From the NCBI GenBank assembly GCA_016929135.1, contig JAFGJK010000084.1, positions 1-51,846 of the forward strand: a DNA stretch of 51,846 nucleotides, written 5' to 3'. A model generated the notes under the pieces. It was not told where the DNA came from. It searched no databases and saw nothing but the letters and a program-made list of their open reading frames with translations. The stretch comes from Spirochaetota bacterium. GTDB lineage: Bacteria; Spirochaetota; UBA4802; UBA5550. Positions 7,753 to 16,194 of the stretch are shown here, piece by piece; the stretch's first letter is position 1, and each line of letters opens with the position of its first letter. The position numbers and the translations under genes were made by a program.

Positions 7753-9327
7753 ATGAAAGAAAAGATGACAAGACGGTCACTGCTCAGGATGGGAGCGGGC
7801 GCGGCGATCGGCGCCGGCCTCTCGGCCGCGGGCCTCACGGCATGCGGCGGGAAAATCGGGGACGCGGCGCACGGGGTGCTCTTCAGCCGCGATGAATTCA
7901 CCGGCGGGGGCCGCACCGACGCCGCATCGGTGATCGGCAGGGCCGCGGGACACCGGGGAACCCCGCCCAACATCGTCGTTATCCTCTGCGACGACCTTGG
8001 GTACGGCGACCTGGGCTGCTACGGAAACCGGGTCATCCGCACCCCCTCCATAGACAGGCTCTCCGCCGGCGGCGTCCGCTTCACCGACTTCTACGCCTCC
8101 TGCTCGGTCTGCACCCCCTCGCGCTTCGGCCTGCTCACGGGGCGCTACGCGGTTCGCGGCGGCCTCATCTTCGTGATGCCGGCGTCCGGGGAATCGCTGG
8201 GACGCTTCCTCATCCGGAGGCTGGGTCGCTGGGTCGGAAGGCTCGGCGCCACCGACGTGCAGGACGACTGCTGGGTCGACGGGATCACCGACGACGAGAT
8301 CACGCTCGCATCCGCCCTGAAGGTGGCGGGGTACCGCACCGGCATGGTGGGGAAATGGCACCTGGGTGATTTCAGCACGGACCCGCGGTACAACCCCCGG
8401 CGGCACGGCTTCGATGAGTTCTTCGGCGTGCCCCACAGCAACGACATGTGGCCCTGCGCCCTCTACAGGGACGAGCGGCAGCTGGAGGCGGACATCGGTC
8501 TCAACCAGGAGCGCCTCACGGGGCTCTATACCAGAGAGGCGGTGGATTTCATCGAGCGATCGAAGAACGGGCCCTTCTTCCTGTACCTGGCCCACACCTT
8601 CCCCCACCAGCCGCTGTACGCGTCGGAGCGGTTCAAAGACAAGTCGAGGGTGGGCATCTTCGGCGACACGGTGGAGGAGATCGACTGGAGCGTGGGGGAG
8701 ATCATGACCTGTCTGCAGCGCAACGGCATCGGCGACAACACCATCGTCGTCTTCACCAGCGACAACGGCCCCTGGTACAACGGCAGCGCCGGCGGGTTCA
8801 GGGGGAGGAAGGGCCAGAGCTACGAGGGCGGCTACCGGGTCCCCTTCATCGTCCGGTGGCCCGGGCAAGTCCCGGCGGGGAGCCTCTGCACCGCCCCGGC
8901 CATGAACATCGACATCTTCCCGACGATGCTTTCCGCCGCAGGCCTTGCCGGCCCCTCGGACCGAATCATCGACGGCAGGGACATCGGCGGGCTCATGCGG
9001 GGACGCGCAGGCACCTCCCCCCACGACATGCTCTGCTTCTACCACTACGAGGAGTTGGACGGCATCCGGGTGGGGAACTGGAAGTACTTCAGGAACACCA
9101 ACCACTACGTGTGGCCCCAGCCGGTGGACAAGCCCACCACCTTTTTCGGCAGGATAGGGAAGGGCAACTTCGGCGACTGGCCCAACCTCTACAACTTCGA
9201 GGTGGACCGCGAGGAATGCTACAACCTGGCGTCGCGCTATCCCGGGGTGTGCCGGGACATGGATGCCAGGATGGCCCGATGGGAGCAGGAGCTCGCCCGG
9301 AATCCCAGGGGCTGGATCCGCACATGA
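7753..9327 (+). CDS. Tat-type lipoprotein arylsulfatase-family sulfatase
   Basis: This 524-residue protein starts with a twin-arginine signal (TRRSLLRMG) ending in a lipobox LTAC with Cys31, so it is probably exported folded and lipid-anchored. The sulfatase domain begins around residue 74 (NIVVILCDDLGYGDLG, metal-binding Asp pair). The formylglycine motif CTPSR places the catalytic cysteine at residue 120. Later landmarks are GKWHLG and SDNGPW, standard for arylsulfatases or sulfatases of sulfated sugars. An earlier in-frame ATG lies at 7735, but AGGGAGG sits just upstream of 7753 and the Tat signal fits the shorter start. Being the Cys type, it needs FGE or an anaerobic maturase, neither of which is visible nearby. 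Confidence 0.9.
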   Translation: MKEKMTRRSLLRMGAGAAIGAGLSAAGLTACGGKIGDAAHGVLFSRDEFTGGGRTDAASVIGRAAGHRGTPPNIVVILCDDLGYGDLGCYGNRVIRTPSIDRLSAGGVRFTDFYASCSVCTPSRFGLLTGRYAVRGGLIFVMPASGESLGRFLIRRLGRWVGRLGATDVQDDCWVDGITDDEITLASALKVAGYRTGMVGKWHLGDFSTDPRYNPRRHGFDEFFGVPHSNDMWPCALYRDERQLEADIGLNQERLTGLYTREAVDFIERSKNGPFFLYLAHTFPHQPLYASERFKDKSRVGIFGDTVEEIDWSVGEIMTCLQRNGIGDNTIVVFTSDNGPWYNGSAGGFRGRKGQSYEGGYRVPFIVRWPGQVPAGSLCTAPAMNIDIFPTMLSAAGLAGPSDRIIDGRDIGGLMRGRAGTSPHDMLCFYHYEELDGIRVGNWKYFRNTNHYVWPQPVDKPTTFFGRIGKGNFGDWPNLYNFEVDREECYNLASRYPGVCRDMDARMARWEQELARNPRGWIRT

Positions 9328-9425
9328 CGGCCTGATCCATTCCGTCGCCGCCAGCGGCGCACGCCTCGTCCCATCCCAGGGGAACGCACGCACCGGCGGT
9401 GGTTCTCTGAGCGTTAGCCGGAGTG

Positions 9426-10646
9426 CTATTCCCCCTTCAGGCGCCGCAGGATCGCGAAAATGTCGCCGTCATCCATTATCTTCGGTACCGGGTAGGGGAT
9501 GCACTCCCGGTGAATCGCCGCGGCGATCTCGGTGAAGTCCTCCTCCCGGAGCTCCGGGATGGTCTCATCGATGCCGTAGCTCCGGTTCAGGCCCCTGACG
9601 GCCCCGATGAAGGCCGCGGCCCTCCCCGCCTCGTCCATGCCGGCCCCGGACACGCCGATGACATCGGCGAGCCTAGCCAGCCTCCGTTGCACCGATGCGC
9701 CGTAGTACTCGAAGACCAGGGGCATCACGGCACCGATCACCCGGCCGTGGGGGAGATGATAGAGGCCGCCGATCTTGTGGGCGAAGGGGTGGACGTAGCC
9801 GGTGAGCGCGCGGTTCAACACGACGCCCGCGTAGTAGGAGGCGGTGAGCATCCTGCCGCGTGCCTCGATATCCTTCCCTTTTTTATACACCCGGTCGATG
9901 TTCCCGAATAGCATCTTCACCGCCTCCTCCGAATAGCGGTCCGAAAAGCGGCAGTGCGCGGTGCCGATGTACCCCTCCGTTGCGTGGGAGAGGGCGTCCA
10001 TGGCGGTGATGGCGGTGAAAAACGGCGGGAGCCCCAGCGTGAGCTCCGGATCCAACACGATGAAATGCGGGTGGATAAGGAAGTCGTTGACCGTGTACTT
10101 CACGTTCTTCCGAGCGTCGGTGACCACCGCCGCGCTGGTGGTCTCCGCGCCGGTGCCGGCGGTGGTGGGCACCGCGAATATGCGCGGGAGCCTCCTGGGA
10201 AAGGGGAGCATGATCTTGAAGTAGCCGCCCAGCCTGTCTGCGGTGAGCTTCGGTTTCACGACCCTGCCCGCCACGACCTTCGCCGTGTCCATGGAGGAGC
10301 CGCCGCCGAAGCCCACGAGGGCGTCGCACCCCTCCTTCAGATACAGGGCGTAGGCCTCCTCGATATTCTCGATCGTGGGATTTGGCTGTACGCCGTCGTA
10401 GACCGCGTAGGCCATACCGGCGGCGTCGAAGGCCTTGAAAAGGCTCTTCAGCAGTCTCAGCTTCATAAGCATCGGATCGGTTATGACCAGGGGCTTCCGG
10501 ATCCCCTGCGACCCGATAAGACCGGGGAGTTTCGTCACGCTCCCCGGTCCCTCCACCACCGTGCTCTCCTGCGACGGTACGATGTAGAGTGAATAGGCCA
10601 TGACGGTCTTGAACATCCTGAGGAACGGCTTTCTCAATGGGACCAT
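9426..10646 (-). CDS. iron-containing alcohol dehydrogenase
   Basis: This 406-residue soluble protein is a group III (iron-dependent) alcohol dehydrogenase or a related NAD(P)-dependent polyol/aldehyde oxidoreductase. The nucleotide-binding signature GFGGGSSMD lies near residue 114, and PTTAGTGAE follows near 162. Iron ligands are visible as the Asp of FIVLDPE, the His of MDALSHATEGY, and two His in FAHKIGGLYHLPHG. The ATG at 10646 has GGAGTG eight bases upstream; later in-frame ATGs exist, so the first 15 residues are uncertain. It stands alone on the minus strand. Substrate is not predictable. Confidence 0.9.
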   Translation of the reverse strand: MVPLRKPFLRMFKTVMAYSLYIVPSQESTVVEGPGSVTKLPGLIGSQGIRKPLVITDPMLMKLRLLKSLFKAFDAAGMAYAVYDGVQPNPTIENIEEAYALYLKEGCDALVGFGGGSSMDTAKVVAGRVVKPKLTADRLGGYFKIMLPFPRRLPRIFAVPTTAGTGAETTSAAVVTDARKNVKYTVNDFLIHPHFIVLDPELTLGLPPFFTAITAMDALSHATEGYIGTAHCRFSDRYSEEAVKMLFGNIDRVYKKGKDIEARGRMLTASYYAGVVLNRALTGYVHPFAHKIGGLYHLPHGRVIGAVMPLVFEYYGASVQRRLARLADVIGVSGAGMDEAGRAAAFIGAVRGLNRSYGIDETIPELREEDFTEIAAAIHRECIPYPVPKIMDDGDIFAILRRLKGE

Positions 10647-11239
10647 GGTGTGGACACTCCATCAGCTGGATTCGCTGGATACCCTGAATCTGCTCCTGCG
10701 GAAACCCCATCGTAGAGGACCCGTCCGGGACTGTCAACGACATTCGGCCCGGTGGTGCATCACCTCGGCAACTTGCACCCCACCCACCAGTCCACAACCT
10801 CCGGCCTGTCCCGCTGGTTGTGAACGAGATCAGCGGGGAGTCCATGAAAGCCATGGAGGCAACCGCCGTCGGTATACATGGACAGCACCATGCCGTCTTC
10901 ATGCATACTACGTATACGGAGAGAAACCCGCACCCCCTTTTTCAAAAACCTCTTGATCTCATGAGAGTGTTTTATTATGGTACCCAACGACACGGACATC
11001 CTGGATAGGCCGAAGCGCGGAGATACTGTGTACATTAAAACGATCGCGATCTTCATTCTCCTCTGTCCCGACATTCTAACAGGCCCCCTGCCGGCCCGGG
11101 ACGCTGACCCCGGCGGAGCGGCGGCGGATGGAGTCCTTCGCCACCCGGCGCACCTTCGTGCGGCGATACTGAGATGTGTTGAGATGAAACTGCTCCCTGG
11201 GATTCTACAACCTGTATACCATCACGGTGAGGCCCTGAT
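10647..11239. other. poorly conserved stretch upstream of the PhzF pair
   Basis: About 590 bases without a confidently recognisable gene. Two weak traces are noted. The minus strand has a 98-codon frame listed separately. The plus strand has a short stop-terminated frame around 11106-11171 ending FATRRTFVRRY, which reads like the tail of a decayed gene. No convincing promoter or terminator was found. Confidence 0.4.
10760..11056 (-). CDS. small hypothetical protein (98 residues), doubtful
   Basis: The ATG at 11056 follows AGAGGAG. The frame encodes 98 residues with a basic middle (IKRFLKKGVRVSLRIR) and a C-terminal half whose codons prefer G or C at the third position, as neighbouring genes do. 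I recognise no family. It could be a genuine small gene, or the decayed end of a larger one. No neighbour suggests a role: it sits between the divergent iron alcohol dehydrogenase and the PhzF pair. Confidence 0.3.
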   Translation of the reverse strand: MKIAIVLMYTVSPRFGLSRMSVSLGTIIKHSHEIKRFLKKGVRVSLRIRSMHEDGMVLSMYTDGGCLHGFHGLPADLVHNQRDRPEVVDWWVGCKLPR

Positions 11240-12130
11240 ATGAAACGGTTCAGATTCAAGAAGATCGACGCCTTCGCCGCCGGCCTGTCCTCCGGTAACC
11301 CGGCCGCCTGCGTCTACCTGAAGGACTTTGGCGATATCACCGGCGATGAGATGCAGCGCATCGCCCGGGAGCTCAAGGGCTTCGTGAGCGAGGTGGTGTA
11401 CCTCTTCGACACCGGCGAGGGGATACTCCTGAAATACTACTCCTCTGAGTGCCAGGTGGATTTCTGCGGCCACGGCACGGTGGCGGCCATGCACGATTTC
11501 GTAACCAACAGCCCGGCGCTCCTGGCCAGGGAGGAGATCGACATATCGGTGAAGGGGGAGCGGCTGGCGGTCATGAACAGGATCAACAGCGAGGGGAGCG
11601 TCTACATCCACGCCCCGGCGCCGCAGTTTCCGGCGATCGAGGTATCGCCGCAGGACGCGGCTGCGGCCCTGGGCGCGGATGACGCCTCGGTGGAAGACCG
11701 CTTTCCCGTGCGGGCGGTGCAATGCGGCCTCACCACGCTGATCGTCCCGGTGCGAGGACTCGACCGCTGCCTGTCTCTCCTCCCCCCGCAGGAGCCGCTC
11801 CGGCGCTTCTGCCTGGACCGGGGCATCGACATCGTCCTGGCATTCACCGGGGAGACATCGCGTCCCGGCACCGCGTGGCGGACCAGGGTTTTCGCACCGA
11901 AATTCGGCTACCTGGAGGACCCGGCCACCGGCTCCGGCAACTCCGCCTTCGGCCACTACCTTCTGGGGCTTTCGCGATGGGACGGGGATTCGATCACCAT
12001 CGAACAGGGGCCGGACTGGAACGATCCGAACCTGGTGCGGCTCCGCACCGATGCCGGCACGGGGGATGACCGGCACGTGATCTTCGGCGGCGGTGCGGTC
12101 GTCAGGATAGAGGGGGAATACGTCTTATGA
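11240..12130 (+). CDS. PhzF-family protein, first of a tandem pair
   Basis: This 296-residue protein is a PhzF-family isomerase/epimerase-like protein with two similar alpha/beta barrel-like halves of a diaminopimelate-epimerase fold. The N-terminal half has SSGNPAACV, a Glu at GFVSEVVY in the position of the PhzF catalytic Glu45, and CQVDFCGHGTV, where most relatives read FAGHP. The C-terminal half has EDPATGSGNSAFGHYL. PhzF proper isomerises dihydrohydroxyanthranilate in phenazine synthesis, but most family members have unknown substrates, and no other phenazine genes are present. Its stop overlaps the start of the next PhzF gene by four bases, so the two are translationally coupled. Confidence 0.85.
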   Translation: MKRFRFKKIDAFAAGLSSGNPAACVYLKDFGDITGDEMQRIARELKGFVSEVVYLFDTGEGILLKYYSSECQVDFCGHGTVAAMHDFVTNSPALLAREEIDISVKGERLAVMNRINSEGSVYIHAPAPQFPAIEVSPQDAAAALGADDASVEDRFPVRAVQCGLTTLIVPVRGLDRCLSLLPPQEPLRRFCLDRGIDIVLAFTGETSRPGTAWRTRVFAPKFGYLEDPATGSGNSAFGHYLLGLSRWDGDSITIEQGPDWNDPNLVRLRTDAGTGDDRHVIFGGGAVVRIEGEYVL

Positions 12131-13005
12131 AGGAATCCGCCTACCACATCGTCGACGTCTTCGCGAAGCGGCGATACACGGGCAACCAGCTGGCCGTGGT
12201 GCTCCCCGAGGTGACGATCGACGGCGCAACGATGCAGACCATCGCCAGGGAATTCAACTTCTCCGAGACCACATTCATCCTGTCAAGGGAACCGCGAAAC
12301 GGGGGCTACGACGTGAGGATCTTCACCCCCGGCGAGGAGGTCCCCTTCGCCGGCCACCCGGTGCTGGGCACGGCCTACATCATCAGGAACATGCTCCTGG
12401 GCGGAAAGACCGACACAATCGTCCTGAACCTCCCTGCGGGGAGGATCCCGGTAGCCTTCGAGGGCCCCTCCGGGATCCCCTGGATGACCCAGCTCCCCCC
12501 GGTCTTCGGCGAGTCCCGGCCCTCCGGGGAGGCGGCGGCGCTGCTGGGCCTCGCGCCCGGCGACGCCGACGACCGTTATCCGGCACAGGAGGTCTCCACC
12601 GGCCTCCCCTTCCTCATCCTCCCCCTGAAGGGGCTCGATGCGGTCCGCAGGGCCCGGCCGGTTTCCGAGGCCTGCGGTGAATTCTTCCGCGGGAGGCCGG
12701 AGCTCCCGGTCTTCCTCTTCGCGCCCGAGACCTGCGAGCCGGCGCACCGGCTGCACGCCAGGATGTTCGCCCCGTCCCTGGGTGTGCCTGAGGACCCGGC
12801 CACCGGGAGCGCCTGCGGATGCCTTGGGGGCTACCTCCTGAGGCACCGGTACCTCGGCGAGGGGACGATCGACATCTCGATCGAGCAGGGTTACGAGATC
12901 GGCAGGGAATCGGTGCTGCACCTGAAGGCCATGGACACCGCAGACGGCATGGAGATACGCGTCGGCGGATCCGTCTTCCCCGTGGCGACCGGAACGCTAC
13001 GCTGA
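12127..13005 (+). CDS. PhzF-family protein, second of a tandem pair
   Basis: The 292 residues follow the PhzF pattern closely: TGNQLAVVL near the start, the catalytic-type Glu in NFSETTFI, the phosphate/carboxylate-binding FAGHPVLGTA, and EDPATGSACGCLGGYL in the second half. The ATG overlaps the previous stop (ATGA). PhzF proteins work as homodimers, so two unequal adjacent copies might form a heterodimer or two enzymes acting on successive substrates; both ideas are inference. The following gene is convergent. Confidence 0.88.
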   Translation: MKESAYHIVDVFAKRRYTGNQLAVVLPEVTIDGATMQTIAREFNFSETTFILSREPRNGGYDVRIFTPGEEVPFAGHPVLGTAYIIRNMLLGGKTDTIVLNLPAGRIPVAFEGPSGIPWMTQLPPVFGESRPSGEAAALLGLAPGDADDRYPAQEVSTGLPFLILPLKGLDAVRRARPVSEACGEFFRGRPELPVFLFAPETCEPAHRLHARMFAPSLGVPEDPATGSACGCLGGYLLRHRYLGEGTIDISIEQGYEIGRESVLHLKAMDTADGMEIRVGGSVFPVATGTLR

Positions 13006-13029
13006 GGCCCGGCGCCTGCTGGCAGGGCC

Positions 13030-13992
13030 CTAGGGGATCAGGACGATCTTGCCGTAGGCCCCGCTCTCCATCACCTCGCGGTGGGCCCTTTCGGCCTCGG
13101 CCAGAGGGAGCTCCTTCCCCACCACTGGTCTGAGGGCACCCACCTCCAGGCCAGCCCCGATGGCGGCGTGGATCTCCGTCGTCTCCTCGTCGGTGATCTG
13201 CCAAAGCATTACGGCGTGGACCGAGCCGCGCCGCGCCATGAGGTCCCGCGGCGTGATGAGAGCCTCCCCCCGACTCCCGATCACCACCACCCTCCCCCGC
13301 AGCGCGATGAGCCTCAGGTCCGCCCCCAGGTTCACGTTGGCCAGCATCTCCAGGATGATGTCCACGCCGCGGCCCCCGGTGGCCTCCATGATCCCGTCGG
13401 TGTAGCCTGCCGCGGTGTGGTCGAAGACCCGGTGCGCCCCCTCCCGCTTTGCGAGCTCCAGCCCCGCCGGTGTCCCGGCGGTGCCGAAGACCCTGAGGCC
13501 CATGGCGCGGGCCGTCTGCACCGCAGCGGTGCCGACGCCACCGCTGGCGCCGTGGACCAGCACCGTCTCGCCGGCCCTGGCATCGGCCCGATGACGCAGG
13601 GCGTGGTAGGCGGTGACGTAGGGGACCGGGACACCGGCCCCCTGGGAGAAGGTGACGTTGTCCGGCAGGCGGTGTACCCGTATCTCCGGCGCCAGGGCGT
13701 ACTCGGCACAGGTGCCGGTGAGGGCCCCGCCGAGGTACACCCGGTCGCCGGGCCTCACGCGGCTCACGCCGCGCCCCACCGCCTCCACCACCCCGGCACC
13801 GTCGATGCCGGGGATAAAGGGGAGCGACGGCTGGATGATGTAGCCGCCGGCGCGGACGTAGGTGTCCGCCGGGTTCACCCCCGCGGCCATGACACGCACC
13901 AGCACCTCCCCCCCCTCGGGCGACGGCACCGGCACATCCTCGAGCCTCAGGACCTCCGGCCCGCCGAATTCGCGAATGACGATTGCCTTCAT
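13030..13992 (-). CDS. NADPH:quinone oxidoreductase, zinc-free medium-chain dehydrogenase family
   Basis: This 320-residue soluble protein matches the quinone oxidoreductase/zeta-crystallin branch of the MDR superfamily. It has a GroES-like N-terminal domain (MAAGVNPADTYVRAGGY) and a Rossmann domain with VHGASGGVGTAAVQ near residue 143. The structural-zinc cysteines of alcohol dehydrogenases are absent. Family members reduce quinones or activated double bonds with NADPH and are often oxidative- or electrophile-stress genes. It has its own promoter with an 18-base palindrome over the start site. Confidence 0.9.
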   Translation of the reverse strand: MKAIVIREFGGPEVLRLEDVPVPSPEGGEVLVRVMAAGVNPADTYVRAGGYIIQPSLPFIPGIDGAGVVEAVGRGVSRVRPGDRVYLGGALTGTCAEYALAPEIRVHRLPDNVTFSQGAGVPVPYVTAYHALRHRADARAGETVLVHGASGGVGTAAVQTARAMGLRVFGTAGTPAGLELAKREGAHRVFDHTAAGYTDGIMEATGGRGVDIILEMLANVNLGADLRLIALRGRVVVIGSRGEALITPRDLMARRGSVHAVMLWQITDEETTEIHAAIGAGLEVGALRPVVGKELPLAEAERAHREVMESGAYGKIVLIP

Positions 13993-14042
13993 GGTTGCCT
14001 CGGTTGCGTCCTCTGTGGTCTTCTGCGACGATCAGTGATACA

Positions 14043-14090
14043 CGACGATGATCATCGTCGCTTTCTACCACGCGGGAGGGCCGGTGTCAA
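14043..14090 (-). promoter_or_regulatory. promoter of the quinone oxidoreductase with an 18-bp palindromic operator
   Basis: On the minus strand, TTGACA (14085-14090), 17 bases, then TAGAAA (14062-14067) gives a good sigma70-type promoter. Immediately after the -10 lies the perfect 18-base palindrome CGACGATGATCATCGTCG (14043-14060), which would cover the transcription start. Its position about 50 bases before the ATG (13992) fits a repressor operator. The repressor is not encoded next door. Confidence 0.6.
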
Positions 14091-14141
14091 CCCGTAAACG
14101 GAGGGGCGATCATTCCCCGGTGGGCGCGCGCCGGCGCGGCC

Positions 14142-15437
14142 TCAGGCCGGGTAGACCTTGAGCCTCGAATTCTCCCCGAAGCGGATGGTGAAGGCGGTTC
14201 CACGATCGGTGGAGATATCCATCTCCCCCCTGAGCTGCTTCACCAGGCTGTTGATGAGGGTCATCCCCAGGGAGCGGGAGCTCCCATTCTCCATGCCGGG
14301 GGTCATGCCGATGCCGTTGTCGGCGATGCGGAGTATCCTCCATGGGCCCTCCCGGTCGAAGCGAATCTCCAGCGCCCCGCTGTACCTGCCGGCGAAGGCG
14401 TGCTTCATTGCGTTGGTGGCTATCTCGTTCACAATGAGGCCGCAGGGTATCGCCGATTCGATATCGATGGCTGACTCCTCCACCAGGACCGTCACATCGA
14501 CACGGCACTGGCCGGTGTCGAAGGAGTGCTTCACGCTGTAGACGATCTTTTCCAGGAAGGCTCCCAGGTCGATGCGGCTCACCTCATGGGAGGCATAGAG
14601 CATCTCGTGGACCATCTGCATCGTCTTGATCCTCCCCTGGCTGTTGTCCAGGAACTCCATGACCACCGGGTCCTCGGTCTTCATCCCCTCCAGGTTCAGG
14701 AGGCTTGACACTACCTGAAGGTTGTTCTTGACCCTGTGGTGCAGCTCCCGGAGGAGCATCTCCTTTTCATCAAGGGACTTCTTCAGCTCCTGCTCGTACC
14801 GCTTTCGCTCCCCCACCTCCCGGGCCAGGTTCTCGCTGTACTCCCTGTACCGGTCCTCGGTCTCCTCCAGCGTCTCCTTGTTCCAGATCAGGAACCGCTG
14901 GTGCCGCCGCACGATGACGTAGGCCAGCGACACGACGGCGCAGGAGACCGGGAGGGCCGCCAGCAGCCACACCAGCAGATCGCGTTCCCTCCGGTGGAGC
15001 AGGATGTCGAAGGGGACGGAAAAGACCGCCCAGACGACGCCGGCGCCGATGATCGTCAAAATGGGGACGCTCAGGCGCCCACCCAGGATGAAGAGTGAGG
15101 CGACGGGGATCAGGTAGGCCCAGGGGAGGACGCTGAGTGCCTTGACCGCCGCATATCTCCTCCGCTCCTCCATGGCGCAACGGCCGACCGCCAGGGCGAC
15201 GGCGATGCTGCAGAACATCAGCAGCGTGAAGACTGCCAGGGGGATATCGCCGGTGACGCCGCCGTAGAGGCAGAGCACGGCACACAGGGGGAGGCCGAGG
15301 ATAAGGCCCAGCTTGAGGAGGAATCGCTGGCGCAGCATGTCCAGCTCCACCAGCTCGTGGTCCACCAGGAGTCTGTGCACAAAGGTAGATGCGGCGTTCC
15401 TCGGGATATCCATAACGATACAAGGCGCCATTATCAT
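14142..15437 (-). CDS. membrane HisKA_2-type sensor histidine kinase
   Basis: The 431 residues begin with about five to six hydrophobic segments (roughly residues 38-175) and no large periplasmic loop. A coiled-coil-like linker (about 185-225), a HisKA_2 dimerisation/phosphoacceptor region and an HATPase_c domain follow. The phosphoacceptor motif ELHHRVKNN lies near residue 231-239, the N box reads NEIATNAMKHAF, and the G1 box DNGIGM. HWE/HisKA_2 kinases often feed single-domain receivers or PAS/PP2C-type pathways rather than an adjacent regulator, and no response regulator is adjacent here. Start is uncertain: ATGs at 15437, 15431 and 15413 all lack a clear ribosome-binding site. A TTGACA lies at 15442-15447 just upstream. 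Confidence 0.87.
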   Translation of the reverse strand: MIMAPCIVMDIPRNAASTFVHRLLVDHELVELDMLRQRFLLKLGLILGLPLCAVLCLYGGVTGDIPLAVFTLLMFCSIAVALAVGRCAMEERRRYAAVKALSVLPWAYLIPVASLFILGGRLSVPILTIIGAGVVWAVFSVPFDILLHRRERDLLVWLLAALPVSCAVVSLAYVIVRRHQRFLIWNKETLEETEDRYREYSENLAREVGERKRYEQELKKSLDEKEMLLRELHHRVKNNLQVVSSLLNLEGMKTEDPVVMEFLDNSQGRIKTMQMVHEMLYASHEVSRIDLGAFLEKIVYSVKHSFDTGQCRVDVTVLVEESAIDIESAIPCGLIVNEIATNAMKHAFAGRYSGALEIRFDREGPWRILRIADNGIGMTPGMENGSSRSLGMTLINSLVKQLRGEMDISTDRGTAFTIRFGENSRLKVYPA

Positions 15438-15585
15438 GCACTGTCAACAGGATTATGCTGCAATATTGTAAATTTATCCCGACCGCCGGTGCCGAGACGC
15501 CCCGGGGGCGACGGAATTACCGGCTTGACAGGGGGCCCCGGCCGTGGAAGCCTTGCGAAAACATAACCGCGCAGAGGAGAACGCC

Positions 15586-16161
15586 ATGTCCGGAGAGAAC
15601 AAGGTCCTGGTCCTGCTGGGGAGCCCCAGGAAGAAGGGGAACAGCGCGATGCTGGCGGAGCGGATCGTCCGGGGTGCCCGGTCCGCAGGCGCCGCAGTGG
15701 AGACGGTCTTCCTCCACGGTATGACCATCGCCCCCTGCAGGTCCTGCTACGCCTGCCAGAGGCCCAGGAGCAAAGGGTGCGCCATCGACGACGACATGCA
15801 GGGAGTGTACCGGAAGATGCTGCAATCCCCGGCCTGGGTGATAGCCAGCCCGGTCTACTGGTTCAGCATGTCCGCCCAGACCAAGATCTGGATGGACCGC
15901 TGCTTCGCCCTTGGGGCCTACGCAAAAAATCCCTTTCATGGGCGCAGGATCGCCCTGGCCATGAGCTACGGCGGCGAGGATCCCTTCGATTCGGGGTGCG
16001 TCAACGCCCTGCGGACCTTCCAGGACGCCTACCGCTACGTGGGGGCCGAGATGGTGGGCATGGTCTACGGCAGCGCCACGGAGGCGGGGGAGATCGCCTC
16101 GAACAAGCCCCTCCTGAGGGAGGCGGAGGACCTGGGGAAAAGACTGGTCTGCGGGCTGTGA
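15586..16161 (+). CDS. NADPH-dependent FMN reductase / flavodoxin-family oxidoreductase
   Basis: This 191-residue protein is a single flavodoxin-like domain. LLGSPRKKGNS (residues 10-20) is the FMN phosphate loop, CRSCYACQ is the paired-cysteine motif common in the family, and SPVYWFSMSAQTKIWMDR forms the FMN-edge strand and helix. Such proteins reduce quinones, nitro compounds or flavins with NAD(P)H. An upstream in-frame ATG at 15544 is less likely, because AGAGGAG is placed properly for 15586. The symporter gene follows 33 bases later on the same strand, so co-transcription is plausible. Confidence 0.88.
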   Translation: MSGENKVLVLLGSPRKKGNSAMLAERIVRGARSAGAAVETVFLHGMTIAPCRSCYACQRPRSKGCAIDDDMQGVYRKMLQSPAWVIASPVYWFSMSAQTKIWMDRCFALGAYAKNPFHGRRIALAMSYGGEDPFDSGCVNALRTFQDAYRYVGAEMVGMVYGSATEAGEIASNKPLLREAEDLGKRLVCGL

Positions 16162-16194
16162 TTCACCGCGGGCAATCCATCATGGAGACAGAGG

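Noticed and set aside
11240..13005. A phenazine biosynthesis locus
   Set aside because: Only PhzF-family genes are present and no other phz genes are adjacent; most PhzF relatives have other roles.
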